The notes under the pieces are model-generated. The model ran no database searches and was not told the DNA's origin. It saw only the letters and a program-made list of their open reading frames with translations. DNA of 64,000 nucleotides from Anaerosacchariphilus hominis. Lineage in GTDB: Bacteria > Bacillota > Clostridia > Lachnospirales > Lachnospiraceae. This document shows, piece by piece, positions 35,327 to 44,063 of this stretch. Each line of letters opens with the position of its first letter. Position 1 is the stretch's first letter. The DNA is taken from the NCBI RefSeq assembly GCF_014290175.1, contig NZ_JACOOR010000006.1, forward strand, positions 62,001 to 126,000, in the 5' to 3' direction. A program made the position numbers and the translations under genes.

Positions 35327-36915
35327 TCTTCATAATCCTCCAAATCCAGATAGGTAAGCGGATCCTTCATCTGTTCGTCCAGAAAAGCCATCCGCGCGCA
35401 GGCCAGTTCCTTCAGCCCCTCCACGTCCTCGCTGTGGCCGCTGTCCACCCAGAGGGCTTCGTCCCGGAAAAAGGCCCCGGAATCCAGTACCTGATGGGCG
35501 TAAGCGTCGATATGCTCCCGGATCCATGTATCCGAACAGACGCTCTGCCGCAGCTCCTTCCAGCGGGCAGAGACCTTTTCACGGGCGTGATCCACATCCA
35601 GCTGTACCAGCCGGTCCCCCAGCTTCCAGGCGATCCGCATGGTCAGGATCTCTTCCGAGAACCGGGTCCGGTTTCCCGCGTCAAAATCGTGGACATTTCC
35701 CCAGGTATAGTCCATATCCCAGGGCAGAAACCGGATCTGATACCGGTCGTTCACCCAGACTGCCGGGTAGAACACATTCCGCTGGATATTGTCCATGCCG
35801 ATCACTGCCTGCAGATACAGCCACACATCCAGGGCGTTATCCACATCAATGAGCTCCGGCATCTTTTCCGCAAAGACCGCGTCCTCCGCATCCAGATATG
35901 CAAGATAGGTATTGAGAACCTCCCGATGGGCCTCATCCTCGGTGCTGTGGTTTCCCTTCAGTTCAAAGACACCCGGGTCTTTCTGCTTATACAGATACTC
36001 CTCCGGATCCCGTCCGTTTTCCCTGGTCAGTCCCAGCTGCTTGTAGTCCACCGGCTCCATGAGCCCGTAGATACCGCGGTATTCCCCATTCTGAAAAATC
36101 TCAATATACTCCATATGATATCCGTAAAAGCCATTGGATTCAATACCCAAAGCCCCGGATTCGTTCCATATATCCTGGGACAGCTTATCCCGCATCTTGG
36201 AATCCTCGCTGTACATGGCGTAGAGCAGCCACTCGTCGTCCTTACGCATCCCCAGAAAGGACTGCTTGTTCTTCCGTAAGGCTCCGCTTCCGGTCTGGTT
36301 CTTCTTATATAAGGTCATCTTATAGGACTTTTTGGGATTCAGACGGCTGGAACCGCCCCGGATATGGGCGCTCATGACGCTCTCCGTGACCCAGTCCTCT
36401 TTGGTATTCGCCGCATAGAACCGCATGGTTCCATAGATCTCGTCGTAGCGGATCTCTTCCCCGCTGTCCGTGGTGAGACTCACAATGGGAAGCCCGGAAA
36501 ACACCACAAAATACTGCTGCCAGCTGCCATCCCGCACGGCCAGAAGCCGGTAAGTTTTTCCGCTTCTCACAGCCTCCTGCTTCTCATCCGCCAGAGGATT
36601 ATCCAGAAGCCAGACCTCAGTCTTCCCGTCGGCAGATTCAAAGATGCCTGTCTCCCAGTCCGTCTCGTCCATGTTCACCGGCAGGTAAAAGGTTCCGCTT
36701 TCCGCATCCTCCGGGATCTCTTCCCCCGCAAAGGTCAGGCCCTCCAGCAGCTCCTCTGACGCAGGTACCAGATTCTTTATGACCTTTCCGGCTTTTTTCG
36801 CCGTCAGTACCTGGCTTCCCATATCCGGCGTTTTTACCGGGAACCACAGGCACCAGACTGCGCCTGCAAGAAGCAGCAGCACACCTGTGAGAAGCGCTAT
36901 TCTTTTTCCCCGCAT
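35323..36915 (-). CDS. Exported CotH-family protein kinase (first copy)
   Basis: 530 aa. N-terminal membrane anchor (residues 5-25). Same layout as its neighbour: SRLNPKKSYKMTLYKK, DSKMRDKLSQDIWN, IYGLMEPVDYKQL, VIGMDNIQRNVFY and FLPWDMDYTWGNV, with all kinase motifs intact. Sequence identity to the second copy is moderate, so the duplication is not recent. AAGGAG lies 5 bases before the ATG. Both copies have a shared external N-terminal domain with an FYLPLN or FYLPVN block, whose role is unknown. Confidence 0.88.
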   Translation of the reverse strand: MRGKRIALLTGVLLLLAGAVWCLWFPVKTPDMGSQVLTAKKAGKVIKNLVPASEELLEGLTFAGEEIPEDAESGTFYLPVNMDETDWETGIFESADGKTEVWLLDNPLADEKQEAVRSGKTYRLLAVRDGSWQQYFVVFSGLPIVSLTTDSGEEIRYDEIYGTMRFYAANTKEDWVTESVMSAHIRGGSSRLNPKKSYKMTLYKKNQTGSGALRKNKQSFLGMRKDDEWLLYAMYSEDSKMRDKLSQDIWNESGALGIESNGFYGYHMEYIEIFQNGEYRGIYGLMEPVDYKQLGLTRENGRDPEEYLYKQKDPGVFELKGNHSTEDEAHREVLNTYLAYLDAEDAVFAEKMPELIDVDNALDVWLYLQAVIGMDNIQRNVFYPAVWVNDRYQIRFLPWDMDYTWGNVHDFDAGNRTRFSEEILTMRIAWKLGDRLVQLDVDHAREKVSARWKELRQSVCSDTWIREHIDAYAHQVLDSGAFFRDEALWVDSGHSEDVEGLKELACARMAFLDEQMKDPLTYLDLEDYEE

Positions 36916-36933
36916 TCCTGCTCCTTCCAGAGA

Positions 36934-37362
36934 TCAATGCTTCTCGATAAAAATCTTTCTGGTGATAAAGTTATATACCATGACAACTGCGGTAGCAAAG
37001 ATCTTGACTACCATGTACGCATAGCGGGCGTAAGCTGCCAGAGCGCTGTTCCGGCCCATCAGGCCCTCCAGCCAGCTGGTTCCGGCCCACATCATCAGCT
37101 GATTGATACCCAGACCGATGAGGCTTAAGATGACAAATACCGCGAACTGGGCAGTCTTATTCGCTTCCTTATCCGCATCGAAAACCACCGTGATGCTCAA
37201 GATGTAGTTCACCACTGTGGAAATGGTATAGGAGCAGGCACTGGAAACAAAGGAAGGGATTCCCGCCAGCTCTGTCAGGGCCACCATGATAAAATAATCG
37301 ATAAAGAAACACAGGAAGCCTACAGCTCCGAATTTGATAATCTGTCCAAATAATTTTTTCAT
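36934..37362 (-). CDS. GtrA-family membrane protein
   Basis: 142 aa, four helices in the GtrA pattern (FGQIIKFGAVGFLCFFIDYF at the start, YTISTVVNYILSITVVF in the middle, VYNFITRKIF at the end). GtrA-like proteins are thought to flip undecaprenyl-phosphate-linked sugars made by GtrB-type GT2 enzymes. A GtrB/ArnC-like gene lies 1.6 kb away on the other strand (38963). Confidence 0.9.
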   Translation of the reverse strand: MKKLFGQIIKFGAVGFLCFFIDYFIMVALTELAGIPSFVSSACSYTISTVVNYILSITVVFDADKEANKTAQFAVFVILSLIGLGINQLMMWAGTSWLEGLMGRNSALAAYARYAYMVVKIFATAVVMVYNFITRKIFIEKH

Positions 37363-37365
37363 TCT

Positions 37366-38850
37366 CTAATTTTCTCCGTTTTCTCTCATTTCCTGCAGCT
37401 TCTTGGGACTCCAGTAATCCGTATAGAAGCCGTAGATACCTCTTTTCATGTATTTTCGGAGCTCCGCGGGCTCGTCCACCACATGGACGAAAAGGTTCAT
37501 CTTATAGTCCTCCGCCAGGCCGGTAAAGTATCCGGTCCGTTTCCATTTGACCGGCACCGTAAAGGCTCCGAAGTTCATCTCCTTGGAATACTTGGCCGCC
37601 GCTTCCTCCGCCTCGTCGGTCTTCGGCAACTGATAAAAGGTAAACAGCCAGTGCTTCATGGGATAAATCGCATTGATTTTATCATAATCCTCCGCATTAT
37701 ACAACTGCACAATCAGTCGTTCCAGCAGTTTTTCCTGTCCCATCTCCCGGGCCAGGGCCACAAAATGTTCTATGACCTCGGGAAGATCCGTATTTTCATC
37801 CTGCTTCACATCGGTGATAAAGTAGAGTTCCGGATGCTCCGCCCAGATCTCCAGAAGCCCTCTGGCAGTCAGGGTGGTCAGAGTCCCGAAGTACTTTTCC
37901 TTCTCAAAGGTGGCCAGATCCGGAATCCGGCCGTCGTAGGACACATCGAACGTATCCTTCTTCCAGTTATGGCGGCAGACCACCTCTTTATCGGAGGTCA
38001 TGGCCAGATCCACCTCGATTACTTTAAAGCCCTCGGAAATGGATTCCTCCAGCGCGTCCCGGGTATTCGTGTACTTATAGTCTCCCGCATTGCCCAGGGC
38101 GTGGGCGATAAGGCAGCTTTCCTCGTACCACTGGAGCTCATGGTAGGCCAGGCTGTCGTGATCGGTCTTCCGGCACACATTGACCCAGAATTCTCCCACA
38201 AGGACCTTCTGGCCCTCCGGCGTGTAGGGGCTCACCCAGTAAACGCTGATGAGGGATGTACCTCCCTTATAGGCCCGGATTTCCCCGTCCTCAGACACAG
38301 AGGCCACAGAAGGACGGCTGCTGGTATAGGTCAGGTTCTCCACCAGGGCATCCGCCGGTTCCGGCAGGGCCCGGAAGGAAACCCGGTCTCCCCGGTGAAT
38401 CAGGTAATAATATTCATTGGAGGGTAGCTCCTCCGGCAGGGCCACCTGCATACTCATGGCCTTCTGGATCACAGTCACCGGAAGCTCCCGGGATACGGAA
38501 GGGTTCCCCACGGAGATAACTTTTACCACTGCGTTTCCCTGCTTTCCTGCGGTGAGGACGCCCTCCTCCGACACAGTCACAATCTCCGGATCTGATGATT
38601 CGTACCGAAGCTCCCGGGAGGCCAGTTCATTATCCGCCTCCACCCTGGCCGCGATGGCACCCTTTACCTCTTCCCCGTACCGTGTCAAACGGTAGCCCTC
38701 TTCGGGTATATTAAAAATCCGAATGTCCCGGATGGCTGTCACATACAGTCTGTGATGAATCAGAACTGCGGCTATGGCCGCCGCCAGCAGGACTCCCGCT
38801 GTCAGGATGATTCTTATCTTTATGGTTTTCTTTGTCGTAGACTTTATCAT
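37366..38850 (-). CDS. Exported BIG2/GDPD-like phosphodiesterase-family protein
   Basis: 494 aa from ATG 38850 (AGGAG upstream). A membrane anchor (about 10-32) is followed by two BIG2-like Ig domains (SDPEIVTVSEEGVLTAGKQG and SRPSVASVSEDGEIRAYKGG) and a C-terminal PI-PLC/GDPD-type barrel from about 265. The barrel keeps IAHALGNAG (His), IEVDLAMTSD (Glu, Asp) and VVCRHNW (His), but the Arg of the usual HRG motif is replaced by Ala and PENT by TNT. Some clostridial GDPD families share this form. It could cleave glycerol-phosphate polymers or act as a binding protein. Confidence 0.8.
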   Translation of the reverse strand: MIKSTTKKTIKIRIILTAGVLLAAAIAAVLIHHRLYVTAIRDIRIFNIPEEGYRLTRYGEEVKGAIAARVEADNELASRELRYESSDPEIVTVSEEGVLTAGKQGNAVVKVISVGNPSVSRELPVTVIQKAMSMQVALPEELPSNEYYYLIHRGDRVSFRALPEPADALVENLTYTSSRPSVASVSEDGEIRAYKGGTSLISVYWVSPYTPEGQKVLVGEFWVNVCRKTDHDSLAYHELQWYEESCLIAHALGNAGDYKYTNTRDALEESISEGFKVIEVDLAMTSDKEVVCRHNWKKDTFDVSYDGRIPDLATFEKEKYFGTLTTLTARGLLEIWAEHPELYFITDVKQDENTDLPEVIEHFVALAREMGQEKLLERLIVQLYNAEDYDKINAIYPMKHWLFTFYQLPKTDEAEEAAAKYSKEMNFGAFTVPVKWKRTGYFTGLAEDYKMNLFVHVVDEPAELRKYMKRGIYGFYTDYWSPKKLQEMRENGEN

Positions 38851-38894
38851 AAATAGTCTGCTCCTTGCTGTCTCTTCCCATACGCTCCCCCTGA

Positions 38895-38923
38895 TTGACA
38901 AGACTTTCCCCACACGCTATACT
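38895..38923 (+). promoter_or_regulatory. Promoter of the ArnC/GtrB-like gene
   Basis: TTGACA (38895-38900), 17-bp spacer, TATACT (38918-38923). It lies 39 bp before the start codon. I found no equally clear promoter for the divergent GDPD-like gene. Confidence 0.8.
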
Positions 38924-38962
38924 AAACTCTGTAAAGAATTAAGAAAACAGGAAGATATTTAT

Positions 38963-39928
38963 ATGGATAAACTCTCTTTTGTAATTCCCTGCTACGGCTC
39001 GGAAACTACGATTGATATCGTCGTAAATGAAATCATCACGACCCTCCGGCAGCGCCCGGAGTACGATTACGAAATTGTGCTGGTCAATGACTGTTCACCG
39101 GATCAGGTCTGGACGCGGATCCGCGCCCTGGCTCTCGCGGATCCCCACATTACCGGCATCAACCTGGCCAAGAACTTCGGCCAGCATGCCGCTCTCATGG
39201 CCGGCTACCGCCACTGTACCGGAGATCTCATCATTTCTCTGGATGACGACGGCCAGACACCCGCCTGCGAGCTCTTTACCCTGGTGGATAAGATGAAGGA
39301 GGGCTGGGACGTGGTCTACGCCTCTTACGCCCATAAGATGCACAGCGGCTTCCGCAACTTCGGTACCTTTATGAACGAACGCATGACCGAAAGCCTCATC
39401 GGAAAGCCAAAGGGCCTTCGTGTCACCAGCTATTTTATCATGCGCCGCTTTATCGCCGATGAGATTCTCCGGTATGAGAATGCCTACCCCTACATCGAGG
39501 GCCTGATTTTCCGGGCCACCCGCCATATCGCCAATGTGCCCGTGACCCATCATGAGCGCATGGTGGGAGAATCCGGCTATACTTTCGGAAAGCTTCTGGG
39601 CCTCTGGTTCAACGGCTTCACCGCCTTTTCCGTCAAGCCTCTCCGCGTGGCCACCTTCTGTGGTACGGCATCCGCCTGCATCGGCTTCTGCTACGGCCTA
39701 TACGTGGTTATCCGGAAGCTGGTGGATACCTCCATCGAGATGGGCTGGAGCTCCATCATCGCCTCCATCTTTTTCCTGGGCGGCCTGATCCTGATTATGC
39801 TGGGTATGATCGGCGAATACATCGGCCGCATCTATATCAGTATCAATAACGCGCCCCAGTACACCATCCGGGAAGTGATTTCCGCCTCCACAGACAGCAC
39901 GGAAACCGCGCGCCGCGAAACACCTTAA
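38963..39928 (+). CDS. Polyprenyl-phosphate glycosyltransferase (ArnC/GtrB-like)
   Basis: 321 aa from ATG 38963 (GGAAG 8 bases upstream); the open frame to the left lies in the promoter. The GT-A domain has LSFVIPCYGSETTIDIVVNE, VNDCSPD and LIISLDDDGQTP (DxD type). The family-typical GHxx acceptor part and two C-terminal helices (about 225-250 and 265-290) end at EYIGRIY. Size and layout are those of ArnC, which loads a sugar on undecaprenyl phosphate. The gene is convergent with, and overlaps by 4 bp, the EamA/SMR pair. Confidence 0.9.
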   Translation: MDKLSFVIPCYGSETTIDIVVNEIITTLRQRPEYDYEIVLVNDCSPDQVWTRIRALALADPHITGINLAKNFGQHAALMAGYRHCTGDLIISLDDDGQTPACELFTLVDKMKEGWDVVYASYAHKMHSGFRNFGTFMNERMTESLIGKPKGLRVTSYFIMRRFIADEILRYENAYPYIEGLIFRATRHIANVPVTHHERMVGESGYTFGKLLGLWFNGFTAFSVKPLRVATFCGTASACIGFCYGLYVVIRKLVDTSIEMGWSSIIASIFFLGGLILIMLGMIGEYIGRIYISINNAPQYTIREVISASTDSTETARRETP

Positions 39929-40263
39929 CTGTAAAATACAAAAATTCCCAGAAGAATTAGTACATTTCCAAGTAATTTCTTTTTGGTTATCTTCTCGCCG
40001 AAGACCAGGCGGCTTAAGATCATTACCAGGACGAAACCCAGAGATTCGATGACGGCTCCGTTCTTGTACTCCAGACCCACATAGCCGCCCACGGTCAGAA
40101 GCGTGGACAGAACCATCATTCCATATCCCACGATCACGTAAGGATTCAGATATTCCCGTATTACCGAGCTGTAGGTCTTCTGGGCGCTCTTTTTCAGCAG
40201 AATCTGGGAAAGGGACGCCACCACCACCGACGCCACCAGAAGAAGCATATATTTATTCACCAT
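39925..40263 (-). CDS. EamA/SMR small membrane protein (ArnF-like)
   Basis: 112 aa with four helices, the drug/metabolite transporter (SMR/EamA) size class. It begins MVNKYMLLLVASVVVASLSQ and ends LLGNVLILLGIFVFYS. It overlaps its partner by 11 bp. Tandem small EamA proteins next to ArnC- and ArnB-like genes suggest an ArnE/ArnF-type flippase for a lipid-linked sugar. A general efflux role cannot be ruled out. Confidence 0.82.
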   Translation of the reverse strand: MVNKYMLLLVASVVVASLSQILLKKSAQKTYSSVIREYLNPYVIVGYGMMVLSTLLTVGGYVGLEYKNGAVIESLGFVLVMILSRLVFGEKITKKKLLGNVLILLGIFVFYS

Positions 40264-40600
40264 CGCTGTTCACAATCATTGTTCCTGCGAAAACAATGAG
40301 TACTCCTATGATATTTTTGACCGTCAGGGCCTCGTGAAAGAAAATCACAGTCCATACCAGCGACCACAGAATCGCCATGGAACGGTTGGCATAGGCCACC
40401 GACAGGTCGCAGCGTTTGATGATCTGCTGCCACGCGATGGCATAGATTCCCAAAATCAGAATCTCCACACCGTAGTAGATAAAAAAGGGCAGGCTTAAGG
40501 CCGCCTGTCCCGAGGCCAGCTTGGCCGCCACGCTGGATAAGGTGTAAAGCATCACCACCAGCTGCAGGGCCAGGATCAGTTTGGGTGAAATCTTTTTCAT
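40253..40600 (-). CDS. EamA/SMR small membrane protein (ArnE-like)
   Basis: 115 aa, four helices. The C-terminal half, SVAYANRSMAILWSLVWTVI then IIGVLIVFAGTMIVNSD, is the EamA pattern. It overlaps the ATP-grasp gene by 4 bp and the second small subunit by 11 bp, arguing for co-translation as a heterodimer. Confidence 0.82.
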   Translation of the reverse strand: MKKISPKLILALQLVVMLYTLSSVAAKLASGQAALSLPFFIYYGVEILILGIYAIAWQQIIKRCDLSVAYANRSMAILWSLVWTVIFFHEALTVKNIIGVLIVFAGTMIVNSDGE

Positions 40601-41736
40601 AACGTTACATACTCCTTTGCCTCATCAAGGCTCTCAAAGGCCAGAATAAAGTAGCCGAACCGGGTGGAACTGTCCGTGACGGTCCCCTCCCTTACTTTCT
40701 CTATCTCGCTGATAAAATGAATCTTCTCCGGAATCTCCCCTTTTAGCTTTTCCAGAAGCTCCAGATCCTTTTTCGTAAAAATAAAATGGATATACGCGGT
40801 CTTCGGCTCCCGCACCTTCTCAAAAGAGGGCTCCTTTCCCAGGGCTACGTCCAGCACCATCCGCACAAAATCATAGCCCGTAGACAGCTCCACCAGATCC
40901 GATCCGATGCAGTCGCCGCCCATCCGGGCGCCGATTTCGATGATCCTGACCTCACTTCCCTCCAGCTTGAATTCCGTGTGGGAAGCGCCGTTTTCCACCT
41001 TCAGGGCATCAAGGCCCGCAAAAACGGCCTTTTGGATGGCCGCAAGCTGCTCCTCTGTCAGGGGCGCGGGCTCCAGGTGTCCGGTTTCGATGAAATGGGG
41101 CTCTCCCGTGGTATATTTTTTCGTTACCGCCAGGAAATGATGGGATCCCTGACAGGAGATACATTCACAGCTGTACTCGGGGCCCGTCAGATATTCCTCC
41201 ACGATGGCTTTCTTTTCAAAGGAGTTATCCACAGAGAACCGGATGGCGGAGGCGAGTTGTCCCCATGTTTCCACCTTAGTTATCCCCCTGCTGCCGGAAC
41301 GGTCCGTGGGCTTCACAATCACCGGAAGGGAAAGTCCTTTTACCTCCTCCGGATCTGTGTCCGCGTCCGCCTCAAAAAAGCCCGGCACCGGCACGCCTGC
41401 CGCCCGGAATGCCTTTCGCATGGCGTATTTATTGGTGGATATCTCCGTGCATTCCATGCTGTTGCAGGGCAGCCCCAGGGCTCCCGCCACATAGTTCACG
41501 GTCAGCATGGCCAGATCGGACCCGATGGAAGCCACCGCGTCCGGCCGGATCTCTCTGCATTTTTCCAGAATGGCATCCCGCTCCACGATACTGATGGGAT
41601 AAAAGTAATCCGCAGTACGCTCTCCCACGGAACCGTCCTGCCAGGCAAAGACATGGGTCTCATAGCCCAGGGACTTTGCCTTTAAAATCAGGGGATTCTG
41701 AAAGCTGTTGGCCCCGATAATCACGATTTTTTTCAT
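40597..41736 (-). CDS. ATP-grasp carboxylate-amine ligase-like protein
   Basis: 379 aa. N-terminal Rossmann-type pre-ATP-grasp region (IVIIGANSFQNPLILKAKS), then an ATP-grasp fold with LPVIVKPTDRSGSRGITKV (ATP-binding Lys and glycine loop), KKAIVEEYLTGPEYSCE and RIIEIGARMGGDCIGSDL (Mg-binding Glu/Asn region). Such enzymes join a carboxylate to an amine. Sitting 4 bp from an aminotransferase for a 4-amino sugar, it may acylate that amino group with an amino acid; this is an inference from position only. Confidence 0.85.
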   Translation of the reverse strand: MKKIVIIGANSFQNPLILKAKSLGYETHVFAWQDGSVGERTADYFYPISIVERDAILEKCREIRPDAVASIGSDLAMLTVNYVAGALGLPCNSMECTEISTNKYAMRKAFRAAGVPVPGFFEADADTDPEEVKGLSLPVIVKPTDRSGSRGITKVETWGQLASAIRFSVDNSFEKKAIVEEYLTGPEYSCECISCQGSHHFLAVTKKYTTGEPHFIETGHLEPAPLTEEQLAAIQKAVFAGLDALKVENGASHTEFKLEGSEVRIIEIGARMGGDCIGSDLVELSTGYDFVRMVLDVALGKEPSFEKVREPKTAYIHFIFTKKDLELLEKLKGEIPEKIHFISEIEKVREGTVTDSSTRFGYFILAFESLDEAKEYVTL

Positions 41737-42863
41737 TTTCCGTAGAACTCCCTTACTTTTCCGCCGATATAAAGTACTTGCTCCTCCTTCAGTCCGTAGT
41801 ACAGTGGCAGACGAAGAAGACGCTCGCTCTCCTTTGTGGTGTAACGGTCCCCGCCGTGGAACCGGCCAAACTTCCGGCCGGCCGGAGCTGTATGGAGAGG
41901 AATGTAATGGAAGACCGACTGAATCTCCGCTTCCTTCAGAAAGGCAATCAATCTCGTCCGCTCCTCAAGATCCGCCGCTTTCACGTAAAACATGTGGGCA
42001 TTGTGCACGCAGCCTTCGGGCACCACGGGAAGCTCCAGAATACCTTCCTCCGCCAGGGGGCTTAAGAGCTCCCGGTACAGGTTCCAGCTCCGCATCCGGT
42101 CTGCGGTAATCTGATCCGCCACCTCCAGCTGGGCCCACAGATATGCTGCGTTCATATCGCTGGGCAGATAGGAACTGCCGTAATTCACCCAGGTATATTT
42201 ATCGATCTGTCCCCGGAAGAACTTGGAGCGGTTGGTTCCCTTTTCCCGCAGAATTTCCGCATCCTCGATCTTCTCCGGATCCCGGATCAGCAGGGCGCCG
42301 CCCTCTCCCATGGAAAAGTTCTTGGTCTCATGGAAGCTGAAACAGCCATAATCGCCGATGGTTCCAAGGGCGCGTCCCTTATACCAGGCGCAGACGCCCT
42401 GAGCCGCGTCCTCCACCACCGCCAGATGATGACGTCCGGCGATGTCCATGATCGTATCCATCTCACAGGCCACGCCCGCGTAATGAACCGGAACGATGGC
42501 TTTGGTCTTTTCCGTGATGGCCTCCTCGATAAGCGTTTCGTCAATGTTCATGGTATCCGGCCGGATATCCACAAAAACCGGCACCGCGCCCCGTAGCACA
42601 AAGGCGTCCGCTGTGGATACAAAGGTATAGGCCGGCATGATGACCTCGTCTCCCGGACGGATATCCAGAAGCAAAGCCGCCATCTCGGTGGCATGGGTGC
42701 AGGAGGTGGTCAGAAGGGCCTTGGCCGTCCCGGTCTGCTCTTCGATCCACTTGCTGCATTTCTTCGTAAACATGCCGTCGCCGCAGATATGCTCCGCGGA
42801 AATGGCCTCTCTGATATAATCAAATTCCTTTCCCGTAAAGGGCGCTACGTTAAATCCAATCAT
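41733..42863 (-). CDS. DegT/DnrJ sugar aminotransferase, WecE-like
   Basis: 376 aa, PLP-dependent. The Schiff-base Lys is in SFHETKNFSMGEGGAL near residue 180; VVEDAAQG holds the PLP Asp, and VIMPAYTFVSTADAFVLRGA is the fold signature. The N-terminus FNVAPFTGKEFDYI with AISAEHICGDG resembles WecE, which aminates dTDP-4-keto-6-deoxyglucose to dTDP-4-amino-4,6-dideoxygalactose. That substrate is made by RfbA and RfbB from the same operon. AGGAGG lies before the ATG. Confidence 0.88.
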   Translation of the reverse strand: MIGFNVAPFTGKEFDYIREAISAEHICGDGMFTKKCSKWIEEQTGTAKALLTTSCTHATEMAALLLDIRPGDEVIMPAYTFVSTADAFVLRGAVPVFVDIRPDTMNIDETLIEEAITEKTKAIVPVHYAGVACEMDTIMDIAGRHHLAVVEDAAQGVCAWYKGRALGTIGDYGCFSFHETKNFSMGEGGALLIRDPEKIEDAEILREKGTNRSKFFRGQIDKYTWVNYGSSYLPSDMNAAYLWAQLEVADQITADRMRSWNLYRELLSPLAEEGILELPVVPEGCVHNAHMFYVKAADLEERTRLIAFLKEAEIQSVFHYIPLHTAPAGRKFGRFHGGDRYTTKESERLLRLPLYYGLKEEQVLYIGGKVREFYGK

Positions 42864-42876
42864 TCCGATTCCTCCT

Positions 42877-44049
42877 CTAGCATTGTCCCGGCAGCCAGAA
42901 TATCAGCCCCAGGTAATAATAGATTCCCGATATTATATGGCACAGAAGCAGCAGATTCCCCGCTGTCCTTATCCATCTCCGGTTCCACTCCGTCTGATAA
43001 AACCGCACTGCCGTCTGCACAAACAGGGCAAACATGGCCAGCTGCAGCCCCCATTCAAAATTACCGGAGGCAGGCTCGTTCAGCTCGATGAGCAGAATAA
43101 ATTCCAGCAGGGCGGTCAGATAAAAGAGAACCGTAAACAAAAGCTCCCGATCCTTCCAGACCCGTTTTATCCCCAGGACGCAGACCACAAACAGCGGAAA
43201 GGCCACCGCCTGCACCATGGAACACAGGGGATGGGCCGTATCCAGCTCCATGACCGCGAAGGGCTCGATTCCGATGCTCCGCTCGCTTCCGCCGCCAAAC
43301 ACAGACAGGTACTGATACAGAAAGTAACAGCCTGAGGGCACAAAGACTGCCGCCATTTTCAGGCTGAACAGAAAGCTCCTGCCCCGGGTGCGGATGAGTT
43401 CCATGAACAGGAAGAGCACCACCGCAGGAAGGAAGCCCTGTACAAAGGAGGGCTTCACGAAGCAGCTGAGAAGCAGTACCGCTGAAAGTCCCGCCATTTC
43501 TCTCACATCCGGCTTTTCCCGCTTCCGGTACAGATCCAGAAAGAGCAGAAAGCCCAGCAGCGCCAGGGGCTTCACTGCCATGTTGGTGGGATTGTGCCAG
43601 ATGGTGGGGCTGCTCTGTCCCAGATACACCTGGGGATTCAGCCAGGGCACATACACCGCCGTCAGTACCATAAGCCCGCATCCAAGACCGCAGATTCTTC
43701 CATAGGAAAGCTTCTGCTCCAGCTGTGCCGAGAGATATCGGTACAGCACCGCCGCCGTCAGTCCCAGACACAGGGCCGTCACCAGGGCCGCCGACCACTC
43801 TCTTCCGATGGGAAGAGAGGCATTTACAGCCCGCACCGCCAGATGCCACAGGGGATAGGCATAAAATTTATCATATTCCGGATCCGGCAGCTCTCCCACC
43901 GCCCAGGTGGAATGGGTGGCAAAATCGCTGTACAGCAGGATTTCATCGCCCTTCCGCATTTCCGCCTTGACCATGAAAAGGGTCAGCAGGAACAGAATTC
44001 CCACACAGATCCACATGCCGGTGTTTTTCCGGTTCTGTCTTTCTTTCAT
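42877..44049 (-). CDS. Polytopic membrane protein, GT-C-like
   Basis: 390 aa, about nine to ten helices. After the first helix there is an external acidic loop LLYSDFATHSTWAVGELPDP (Asp-containing, as in the catalytic first loop of GT-C transferases) and HNPTNMAVKPLALLGFLLFL further on. No Pfam-level name recalled. GGAG precedes the ATG. It probably transfers a sugar from a lipid carrier outside the membrane, which is inferred from topology and context. Confidence 0.7.
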   Translation of the reverse strand: MKERQNRKNTGMWICVGILFLLTLFMVKAEMRKGDEILLYSDFATHSTWAVGELPDPEYDKFYAYPLWHLAVRAVNASLPIGREWSAALVTALCLGLTAAVLYRYLSAQLEQKLSYGRICGLGCGLMVLTAVYVPWLNPQVYLGQSSPTIWHNPTNMAVKPLALLGFLLFLDLYRKREKPDVREMAGLSAVLLLSCFVKPSFVQGFLPAVVLFLFMELIRTRGRSFLFSLKMAAVFVPSGCYFLYQYLSVFGGGSERSIGIEPFAVMELDTAHPLCSMVQAVAFPLFVVCVLGIKRVWKDRELLFTVLFYLTALLEFILLIELNEPASGNFEWGLQLAMFALFVQTAVRFYQTEWNRRWIRTAGNLLLLCHIISGIYYYLGLIFWLPGQC

Positions 44050-44063
44050 TGGCTTCTCCTAAG

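Noticed and set aside
38774..38962. Hydrophobic N-terminal extension of the ArnC-like gene
   Set aside because: It overlaps the divergent gene and the promoter at 38895-38923; the family starts at MDKLSFVIPCYG.
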